A stretch of 64,000 nt of DNA from contig NZ_JBFAKK010000001.1 in the NCBI RefSeq assembly GCF_040655735.1, positions 868,001-932,000 of the forward strand, written 5' to 3'. The stretch is from Phytomonospora sp040655735. Lineage in GTDB: Bacteria > Actinomycetota > Actinomycetes > Mycobacteriales > Micromonosporaceae. The translations under genes and the position numbers were made by a program. Positions 57,886 to 64,000 of this stretch are shown here, piece after piece; position 1 is the first letter of the stretch; every line of letters begins with the position of its first letter. The notes beneath the pieces are model-generated. The model made no database searches, had not been told where the DNA came from, and saw only the letters and a program-made list of their open reading frames with translations.

Positions 57886-58839
57886 ATGAGTCCATTTCGA
57901 ACCGTGAGCGGCCCGGGCATCGTCGTGTCCGGGCTGCGCAAGAGGTATGGGGCCGCCGTGGCCCTCGACGGTATGTCCTTCGCCGTCCCGCCGGGTGTGG
58001 TGACCGGGTTCGTGGGCCCCAACGGGGCCGGGAAGTCGACCACGATGCGGGTGATCCTGGGCCTGGCCGCCGTCGAGGCGGGCACCGCCCTCGTCGACGG
58101 GGAGCCCTACCGCGGCCTCCGGCGCCCGCTGAGCCGCGTCGGTTCACTGCTCGACTCCTCGGCGGTGCATCCCGGCCGCAGCGCCCGCGACCACCTGCTC
58201 TGGCTGGCGCACTCGCAAGGCCTGACCGCCCGGCGGGTCGACCAGGTGATCGAGCGGGTCGGCCTCGCCCCGGCGGCGCGACGCAAGGCCGGCGGCTATT
58301 CCCTCGGCATGCTCCAGCGGCTCGGAATCGCCGCGGCCCTGCTGGGCGATCCGCCGATCGTCATGCTCGACGAGCCCTTCAACGGCATGGACCCCGAAGG
58401 CATCATCTGGATGCGCGGGTTCCTGCGCTCGCTGGCCGCGCAGGGCCGCGCGGTCCTGGTGTCCAGTCACCTGATGAGCGAGGTGCAGGGCACCGCCGAC
58501 CATCTCGTCGTCGCCGGGCGCGGCAGGGCCATCGCCGACGCGCCCGTCGCCGACCTGATCGCGGCGGCCTCCAGTGGCCGGGTGGCGCTGCGGACCGCCG
58601 CCCCCGAGCACGCGATGAGGGTGCTCGCGCGGGCCGGTGCGTCCGTGGCGTCCACCGGCGGCGACACCGTCACCGTCGCGGGGCTGCCCGCCGAGAGGGT
58701 CGTGGCCCTGCTCGGTGAGCACGCCGTGCCGTTCTCGGAGGTGTCGGCGCACCGCGCCACCCTCGAAGACGTCTACCTCGAACTCACCCGCGACGCCGTC
58801 GAGTTCCGCGCCGCGACTCCCGAGGAGGCGCACCGGTGA
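57886..58839 (+). CDS. ABC transporter ATP-binding protein
   Basis: A 317-residue ABC ATPase: Walker A GPNGAGKST, signature YSLGMLQRLGIA, Walker B IVMLDEPFNGMD, and a C-terminal extension of about 90 residues (DrrA-like) used for permease contact. ATG 57886 follows TAGAAC, a near TANNNT box. The layout (ATPase plus two permeases beside a two-component system) is typical of antimicrobial-peptide or lipid exporters. The substrate is unknown. Confidence 0.9.
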   Translation: MSPFRTVSGPGIVVSGLRKRYGAAVALDGMSFAVPPGVVTGFVGPNGAGKSTTMRVILGLAAVEAGTALVDGEPYRGLRRPLSRVGSLLDSSAVHPGRSARDHLLWLAHSQGLTARRVDQVIERVGLAPAARRKAGGYSLGMLQRLGIAAALLGDPPIVMLDEPFNGMDPEGIIWMRGFLRSLAAQGRAVLVSSHLMSEVQGTADHLVVAGRGRAIADAPVADLIAAASSGRVALRTAAPEHAMRVLARAGASVASTGGDTVTVAGLPAERVVALLGEHAVPFSEVSAHRATLEDVYLELTRDAVEFRAATPEEAHR

Positions 58840-60338
58840 CCACCGTTCTCACGTCCGGCCGGCGCGCCGGGTTCGTGTCCCTGCTGCACGCCGAGTGGAC
58901 CAAGTTCCGCACCGTCGCGGGGTGGGGGCTGGGCATGGCCGTGGGATCGCTGATGATCGTGCTGGTCGGCGTCCTCGCCGGTGTCAGCAGCGACCAGCAA
59001 GGCGCCCCGCCGGTTCCGGTCGGTCCCGGCGGTGCGCCGGTCGCCGACAGCTTCTACTTCGCCCACCGGCCGCTGACCGCCGATGGCGGCATCACCGTGT
59101 CGGTCACCGCGCTGGAGAGCAGCGTCCCCGCCGGGCCGGGCGACCTGCGGCCCGGCCAGGTCGCCTGGGCGAAGGCCGGACTGATCATCAAGGAGAGCAC
59201 CCGCCCGGGCTCGCCGTACGCGGCGATCATGGTCACCGGCGGGCACGGCGTGCGGATGCAGTCCGGCTTCGTCGACGACATCGCCGGACCCGCCGGCACC
59301 GAGCCCGTCCACTGGCTGCGACTGCTTCGCTCCGGCGACACCGTCACCGGCTACTCCTCGGCCGACGGGACACAGTGGACCGAAGTGGGCACCGTGCGCG
59401 TCCGCGGGCTCGGTCCGCGACCGCGAGGCGGGCCGTTCGTCGCCTCCCCGCCCTCGGTGGACGGCATGGGCACCCGCAGCAGCGTTTCCACGGCCGTCTT
59501 CGGCGACCTGCGCGTCGAAGGGAGCTGGGCCGACGACGCCTGGACGGGCGAGCAGGTGGGCCCCGAATCCCCCACCTTCGCCGGCTACCCGCCGGGCACG
59601 TCGGGGTCGTCGACGGCGTCCGGCGGCGAGCTGACCATCACCGGCGCCGGCGACATCGCCCCGGCCGTGCGCGAGACCCTGGCGACCGGCGGGACCGTCA
59701 AGGACATCCTCACCGGTACCTTCGCCGCGCTCGTCGTGATGGTCGTCGTGGGGACGCTCTACATCACCACCGAGTACCGCAAGAACCTGATCCGGGTCAC
59801 CCTGGCCGTTACTCCCGGACGCGGCCGGGTGCTGGTCGCCAAGGCGATCGTGGTGGGGTCGTGCGCATTCGTCGCCGGCCTCGCCGGTGCGCTCGCGGCG
59901 GTGCCGCTCGGCGAGCGCCTCGCCGAGGTCAACGGCGTCTACGTCTTCCCGGTGTCGTCGGCGACGGGACTGCGGGTGGCGTTGGGGACGGCCGCGCTGC
60001 TGGCTGCCGCGGCGGTCCTGGCGCTGTCGGTCGGCGCGATCCTGCGGCGCGGGGCGGGTGCGGTCACGGCGGTTCTCCTGGTGATCGTGCTGCCCTATCT
60101 GCTGATCGCCAACCCGTTCATGCCCGCGGGCGTGGCGGGATGGCTGGCGCGGGTGACCCCGGCGGCGGCCTTCGCGGTCCATCAGACGCTTGAGCCGTAC
60201 GAGCAGGTGGCGAGCGTCTATACGCCCTACAACGGCTACTTCCCGCTGCCGGCGTGGGCGGGGCTCGCGGTGCTGGCGGGCTATGCCGCGGTGAGTCTGG
60301 CCGTGGCGGTCGTCCTGCTGCGCAGGAGGGAGGCGTGA
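58836..60338 (+). CDS. ABC-2 permease with large extracytoplasmic lectin-like insert
   Basis: A 500-residue protein. An N-terminal helix (VAGWGLGMAVGSLMIVLVGVL) is followed by a ~240-residue extracytoplasmic region and then five helices beginning ILTGTFAALVVMVVVG, with TEYRKNLIRVTLA as in ABC-2 permeases. The insert reads like a DUF1349/concanavalin-like beta-sandwich (AGLIIKEST, VRMQSGF, WLRLLRSGDTVTGYSSADG). It may recognise a glycan or lipid headgroup. It starts in the GTGA overlap with the ATPase gene. Confidence 0.82.
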   Translation: MTTVLTSGRRAGFVSLLHAEWTKFRTVAGWGLGMAVGSLMIVLVGVLAGVSSDQQGAPPVPVGPGGAPVADSFYFAHRPLTADGGITVSVTALESSVPAGPGDLRPGQVAWAKAGLIIKESTRPGSPYAAIMVTGGHGVRMQSGFVDDIAGPAGTEPVHWLRLLRSGDTVTGYSSADGTQWTEVGTVRVRGLGPRPRGGPFVASPPSVDGMGTRSSVSTAVFGDLRVEGSWADDAWTGEQVGPESPTFAGYPPGTSGSSTASGGELTITGAGDIAPAVRETLATGGTVKDILTGTFAALVVMVVVGTLYITTEYRKNLIRVTLAVTPGRGRVLVAKAIVVGSCAFVAGLAGALAAVPLGERLAEVNGVYVFPVSSATGLRVALGTAALLAAAAVLALSVGAILRRGAGAVTAVLLVIVLPYLLIANPFMPAGVAGWLARVTPAAAFAVHQTLEPYEQVASVYTPYNGYFPLPAWAGLAVLAGYAAVSLAVAVVLLRRREA

Positions 60339-61090
60339 GGCGGGCGGTGCACGCCGAGTGGACGAAGCTGCGGACGGTCGCCGGTCCGCGGTGGCTGCTG
60401 GCCGGCATGGTCGCGGTGACGGTCGCGTTGAGCGCCGCGGCGGCCTCGGTGTCGACGTGCGTCTCGCCCGGTTGCGGCGGTGACCCCGTCGAGCTCAGTC
60501 TCACCGGCGTCGACCTCGGCCAGGCGCTCGTGGCGATCCTGGCCGTGCTGGTCATCGGCGGCGAGTACGGGTCGGGCATTTTCGGCGTCACGCTCACGGC
60601 GGTGCCTCGGCGGCGCGTGGTCCTGGCCGCCAAGGCCGCCGTTGTCTCCGGTGTGGTGGCCGTGGCCGGGTCCGTGGCGGTTTTGGGCTCGCTGCTTGCC
60701 GGGCGGGTGGTTCTGCCCGGCGGTCAGCTGGTCTTGTGGCCGGTCGGCGGGCCGACGTTGCGCGCGGCGGCGGGGTCGGTCGTCTACCTGGTGCTGGTCG
60801 CACTGCTGGCTTTCGGTGTCGCCGCCGTCGTGCGCGACTCGGCGACCGGCGTCGGGATCGTGCTCGGGCTGCTCTACCTCGTGCCGATCATCGCGCAAGT
60901 GGTCGGTGATCCGGGCGTGCGGCGGGTGCTTCAGCAGGTCGCGCCGATGAGCGCCGGCCTGGCCGTCCAGGCCACCACCGGCCTCGACCAGCTGCCGATC
61001 GGTCCCTGGGCCGGTCTGGCCGTGACGGCGGCGTGGGCGGCGGCCGCGCTGCTGGCCGCCGCCGTGCGGGTGGGGGTGCGCGATGACTGA
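60335..61090 (+). CDS. ABC-2 type permease
   Basis: A 251-residue membrane protein with about six helices. HAEWTKLRTVAG at the N-terminus and GGEYGSGIFGVTLTAVPRR are hallmarks of the same permease type as the preceding gene, without the insert. The GTG at 60335 overlaps the preceding stop (GTGA) and GGAGGGAGG lies upstream. The two permeases probably form the heterodimeric channel. Its last 160 nt overlap the convergent glycosyltransferase gene. Confidence 0.85.
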   Translation: MRRAVHAEWTKLRTVAGPRWLLAGMVAVTVALSAAAASVSTCVSPGCGGDPVELSLTGVDLGQALVAILAVLVIGGEYGSGIFGVTLTAVPRRRVVLAAKAAVVSGVVAVAGSVAVLGSLLAGRVVLPGGQLVLWPVGGPTLRAAAGSVVYLVLVALLAFGVAAVVRDSATGVGIVLGLLYLVPIIAQVVGDPGVRRVLQQVAPMSAGLAVQATTGLDQLPIGPWAGLAVTAAWAAAALLAAAVRVGVRDD

Positions 61091-62208
61091 GGAAGCCGGG
61101 AGGCCGCTAAACCGATCCGGCGGCGGACCGCGCGAAGGATGCGCTTGAGGCCGGTCGGGGCCGCGGGCTTGACGGCAGCGGCCTTCGGGGCGGGCTTGGG
61201 CGCGGCGAGGGCCCGGCGGCGGGCTTCGATGGCCTCGACGACCTGGTCCTCGCGGTCGTCGAGGAGGTGCTGGGCGAGTTTTCGCCAGCGGGCCGGGGCC
61301 CATTCCAGGATCTGGGGCGTCGCCCACACGGCGAGGAGGTCGCGCGCGGCTTTGTAGGTGGTGATCTGGGCGTCGGGCGCCAGGTCGAGGTAGAGCCGCT
61401 CCATGCGGCTGAAGACGTCGATGCGCAGGTGCCGGTAGATGAGCCTGTCGCGCACCCGCCCGGGCTCGACGCGGGAGGCGATCAGCTCCATGACCTCGCC
61501 GACGACCTGGTAGACCTCCTCGGCGGTGGCGCCTCCGCGCTGGGTGACGCTGGTGCCGTCGGCGCGTTCGTTCCAGTAGTAGCACTCGTAGTCGGCCAGC
61601 ACGGAGATCGCGGCGGCGTTGAGGTAGGCACCGACGACGAAGAGCTGGTCCTCGTGGGCGAGCATGCCCTCACCGAAGCGGAGCCGCGCGCGGTCGATCA
61701 GGGAGCGCCGGAACAGCTGGAGCGGGGCCAGCGACATCTGGTGGTAGATCCGGCAGTCCTGGTCGGCGAGGTCCATACGTGGGAGGGTCTCGGCGAACAG
61801 CTTCGCGGGGACCTTCCGGCCGCCGACTCCGACCATCTTTCCCAGCACGACGTCGGTGCCCTCGCGGTCGGCCATCGCGCACATGCGCTCCAGCGCCTCA
61901 AGGCCGAGCCAGTCGTCGGCGTCGAGGAAGAACACGTACTCGCCACCGGCCAGGCGAAGGCCGGTGTTGCGGGGCGCGCCGGGCCCACCGGAGTTGGCCT
62001 GATGGACGACGCGCAGACGCGGCTCCCGGGCGGCGAGGAGATCGAGGTCCTCGGCACTGCCGTCGTCGGACCCGTCGTCGACGACGATGATCTCGATCAG
62101 CTCGGCAGGCATCGTCTGGTCGAGGACCGACCGCAGGGTGCGCTGGAGCGTGGGGCGGCAGTTGTAGGCCGGTATGATCACACTGACTTTCGCGCCGGTC
62201 AACGGCAT
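60931..62208 (-). CDS. Family 2 glycosyltransferase
   Basis: A 425-residue GT-A glycosyltransferase. KVSVIIPAYNCRPTL is the N-terminal strand, IIVVDDGSDDGS and FFLDADDWLG supply the nucleotide and DxD sites. The central HEDQLFVVGAYL is typical of enzymes for extracellular polysaccharides or teichoic-like polymers. ATG 62208 is preferred; a GTG at 62247 adds 13 residues. The last ~55 residues are antisense to the upstream permease and rich in Ala, Arg and Ser, so the true stop could be a later acquisition. Confidence 0.85.
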   Translation of the reverse strand: MPLTGAKVSVIIPAYNCRPTLQRTLRSVLDQTMPAELIEIIVVDDGSDDGSAEDLDLLAAREPRLRVVHQANSGGPGAPRNTGLRLAGGEYVFFLDADDWLGLEALERMCAMADREGTDVVLGKMVGVGGRKVPAKLFAETLPRMDLADQDCRIYHQMSLAPLQLFRRSLIDRARLRFGEGMLAHEDQLFVVGAYLNAAAISVLADYECYYWNERADGTSVTQRGGATAEEVYQVVGEVMELIASRVEPGRVRDRLIYRHLRIDVFSRMERLYLDLAPDAQITTYKAARDLLAVWATPQILEWAPARWRKLAQHLLDDREDQVVEAIEARRRALAAPKPAPKAAAVKPAAPTGLKRILRAVRRRIGLAASRLPQSSRTPTRTAAASSAAAAHAAVTARPAQGPIGSWSRPVVAWTARPALIGATC

Positions 62209-62357
62209 CCCCGTTTCTGTTCGGGCACGGTGCGGACCGGGCGTCACGGTGTGAGCGGTCGGCGGCCGCGGGGCAAGGACGAAGAATGATCATAACTGGG
62301 GACGATCCACTCGTCTCGTGACTCTTGTCATGCTCCACGGCGCGGTGACCGGCGCGG

Positions 62358-62963
62358 TCAGGCGTGGATGGAGTTGTAGCCCGCGACGAGCCACCGGCCG
62401 TCGTCGTCGGACGGTTCGTCCTCGGGCGCCGGTCCTGTTCCGTGCGCGGTCACATCACCCCACACCTCCTCGTCGGCCAGGACCCACACGTGTCCGTCGG
62501 ACGGGAGCAGTGGTTCGGTGAGCGCCGGGATGGCGGCCTTCGGCCAGTCGACGGTGACGTCGATGTCGCCGGGTTGTTCGGAGGCGATCTCCTCGAACTC
62601 TGCGGCAAAAAAGTCCTCAAGCCACTCGCCGGGATCCTCGGTGTACTCGTCGCGGCGATCGGCGAACTCACCACCGGCCTCGGGCGCGCCACCGCGCGGC
62701 TCACCGTGTTCGTCGAAGGTGATCGCTTCGAGCCCGGCGACTTTCACCCGCAGCAGGGGGTAGAGGCTCGTCTCGACCGTGAGCCGCCCGCCCTGGTAGA
62801 CCCTGAACAGGAGATCGTCTCCCTCCGCCGAGGCCCAGTTCCCCATCCGGACGTAGTCGACGGCGGCCCGCTGGATCGCCGCGAGGTCACAGCCGACCTC
62901 GATGTCCTCCCAGCCGCCGCCTCCCTGGTGGAAGGAACCCTCGAACACGTAGAAGCTGTACAC
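62358..62963 (-). CDS. Acidic protein of unknown function
   Basis: A 201-residue protein beginning VYSFYVFEGSFHQGGGGWED with many Glu and Asp. GGGAG lies 6 nt before the GTG at 62963; the frame is open to 63143 without supporting features. It lacks membrane segments and recognisable motifs. The neighbouring CdiI-like gene suggests an immunity protein, but nothing in the sequence proves this. Confidence 0.5.
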   Translation of the reverse strand: MYSFYVFEGSFHQGGGGWEDIEVGCDLAAIQRAAVDYVRMGNWASAEGDDLLFRVYQGGRLTVETSLYPLLRVKVAGLEAITFDEHGEPRGGAPEAGGEFADRRDEYTEDPGEWLEDFFAAEFEEIASEQPGDIDVTVDWPKAAIPALTEPLLPSDGHVWVLADEEVWGDVTAHGTGPAPEDEPSDDDGRWLVAGYNSIHA

Positions 62964-63283
62964 GCCGCCACTCCCGCACGATCCCCAGCCGGCCCGGCCG
63001 GCCACCGCCGCCTGTCGAACACAGGCAGGACTAGGTTCTACCAAGGCCGTGAAACAGTCGTTCGAACGGCCCTCGCGCCGGGAATCCACTGTGGAACCCG
63101 AAAGCACGGCCTGTCGCACCAGGGCACGACCCTCGCCGACCATGATGAGTCTCGGCCTCCGGCCTGACAGACCCGGCGAGTTCGCCGGGCATCACGCGAT
63201 CGCTCTTGCCCGTTCGCTCGGGCACTCCACGATCTGCGCCGGCACCGGCCACGTCGTATCGAGGGGCTCCGGTGGATCAGGCG
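62964..63283. other. 320-nt stretch without a recognised gene
   Basis: No ORF with a credible ribosome binding site and product is seen. A short palindrome (CCCGGCG-AGTT-CGCCGGG) lies at 63172-63189. It may hold decayed toxin/immunity remnants. Confidence 0.3.
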
Positions 63284-63673
63284 TCAGTGCTCTGCGGCCA
63301 GGAACCGTTCGACAACCTGCTGGATGACCGGGGGTACATCGGCCAAGCCCGCAGCGATCAGGCGAAGCTCATCCCTGAGGTCGGGGAAGTCCTCCCAGGC
63401 CGCGGGGTCGCAGGTGATGACCGCCGACAGCAGCACACCCGGATACATGTCGCCTTCTGCCATCGGGTCCTCTCGCAACACCTCGACTGCCAGCGGCAGG
63501 AGGTGGCGCAGCCCGATGTCCTGTCGGATCAGCAAGCGCATGTCCTCGACGGTCAGCTCGCCAATCGGTTGTCGGCGAAGCGCATGCGCCGTTGCGACCA
63601 GGCGGGTCGTGTCGGCCGGAGGATCCGGCGAGCGATCACCCTCGAGGTCCTCAAGTGAGCGGTCACGGTTCAC
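63284..63673 (-). CDS. CdiI-like immunity protein
   Basis: A 129-residue helical protein resembling contact-dependent growth-inhibition immunity proteins common in actinobacteria: SLEDLEGD, TTRLVATAHALRRQPIGELT, DMRLLIRQDIGLRHLLPLA and AEGDMYPG. GTG 63673 (VNRDRSLED) is chosen; the frame reaches 63712. No toxin gene is in the window, so it would be an orphan or its partner lies to the right. The family identification is from memory of phrase patterns. Confidence 0.55.
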   Translation of the reverse strand: MNRDRSLEDLEGDRSPDPPADTTRLVATAHALRRQPIGELTVEDMRLLIRQDIGLRHLLPLAVEVLREDPMAEGDMYPGVLLSAVITCDPAAWEDFPDLRDELRLIAAGLADVPPVIQQVVERFLAAEH

Positions 63674-63678
63674 CGGGC

Positions 63679-63850
63679 TCAGGCCTCTGCATCGTCTTCC
63701 TCGGGTCCCCACCAGTAGAGGACACCGTTGTCGTAGTCACGGTCGGGATAGGCGACGACGACCGCAGTAAGCCCTGAGCTTCGGCCAGCGGCGCAAGCGC
63801 CCGTCGTGCCCCGGCTAGGAAGTCCCCGAACGCACCCACTCCGGCAACTT
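63679..63850 (-). pseudogene. Broken immunity-like gene, C-terminal part
   Basis: On the minus strand AVVVAYPDRDYDNGVLYWWGPEE ends 5 nt before the CdiI-like start. Just upstream, a different frame reads VGAFGDFLAGARRALAPLAEAQG, which seems the natural continuation, so a frameshift near 63,775 is likely. The N-terminus cannot be found. Confidence 0.45.
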
Positions 63851-63977
63851 AGCCTGTTCCTGGCACCGCCCTTGGTGCGCCCTCGCCGCCCGGCAAGCAA
63901 CATGCCGAGCTGTATCACGCAGGCTCCCTGCCTATAGGTCTTCCCTCGCGGCCATCACCGGGGTAAGGTCCGAAGCC

Positions 63978-64000
63978 ATGATCACCCCTAAGCGTTGGCG
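63978..64000 (+). CDS. Start of a gene leaving the window
   Basis: ATG at 63978 follows TAAGGT (63964-63969, TANNNT) by 8 nt, the leaderless pattern used by several genes here. Only MITPKRW is visible, so no product can be given. Confidence 0.35.

Noticed and set aside
1..64000. tRNA/rRNA genes, CRISPR arrays, insertion sequences, integrase-type attachment sites
   Set aside because: None was found on reading; the repeats present are single palindromes or hairpins without transposase or spacer structure.

Overview
The window is about 70% GC, densely packed and rich in GTG and TTG starts. It carries actinobacterial marker genes: rbpA, the separate but overlapping lnt/ppm1 pair, a PASTA kinase of PknL type, class II DAHP synthase and a DtxR/IdeR-like iron box. 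It is a chromosomal segment of a high-GC actinomycete. I would guess Micromonosporales or Glycomycetales, but the sequence alone does not fix the genus. There are no rRNA or tRNA genes, CRISPR arrays, insertion sequences or phage genes.

Left part (1-18,500). This is conserved core: the 3' end of aroG, a threonine aldolase, an iron-boxed bfd/bfr pair, a small Cys-rich peptide gene, pknL, a hydrolase/methyltransferase pair, two lycopene-cyclase subunit genes, a polyprenyl synthase, PspA with a TPM-domain protein, metF, a degenerate CDP-alcohol phosphatidyltransferase-like protein, an amidohydrolase, a DEAD-box helicase and an Lrp regulator. The order aroG-pknL-polyprenyl synthase-metF resembles the Mycobacterium tuberculosis Rv2178c-Rv2172c neighbourhood.

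Middle (18,900-41,400). A VOC protein overlaps a SigJ-type sigma factor gene. Next is an HTH regulator/DUF4180 pair behind a perfect 20-bp inverted repeat, then a patch of LysR and GNAT remnants. The main metabolic feature follows: kamA divergent from kdd-amidohydrolase-kamD-kamE-kal-mutL-like, most of the beta-lysine fermentation pathway plus a B12-mutase reactivase-like protein. After it come lnt-ppm1-fxsA, rbpA with a SigR-type promoter, a glutathionyl-hydroquinone reductase, a wrecked POT transporter, tdk, an Atg22-like MFS protein, a glycerophosphodiesterase, a membrane-anchored Hsp70-like ATPase and an Erm-type rRNA methylase.

Right part (41,400-64,000). This is more accessory: a broken alpha/beta hydrolase, an aldo/keto reductase, an MFS exporter beside glutamate decarboxylase, an APH(3')-like kinase, a GNAT-ogt pair, an ECF sigma factor, two ABC exporter systems (the second beside a divergent two-component system), a Nudix-phosphotransferase fusion, an SRPBCC protein, exonuclease III, a family 2 glycosyltransferase and a decayed immunity-protein patch.

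Two general traits stand out. Many genes have a TANNNT box 6-8 nt before the start codon, the hallmark of leaderless transcripts. Several plus-strand stretches switch abruptly from C-ending to G/T-ending codons, sometimes inside a gene. The most interesting items are the kam operon with its embedded amidohydrolase, the Nudix-APH fusion, the permease with a lectin-like insert, the long hairpin at 7,456-7,600 and the operator at 20,311-20,368.
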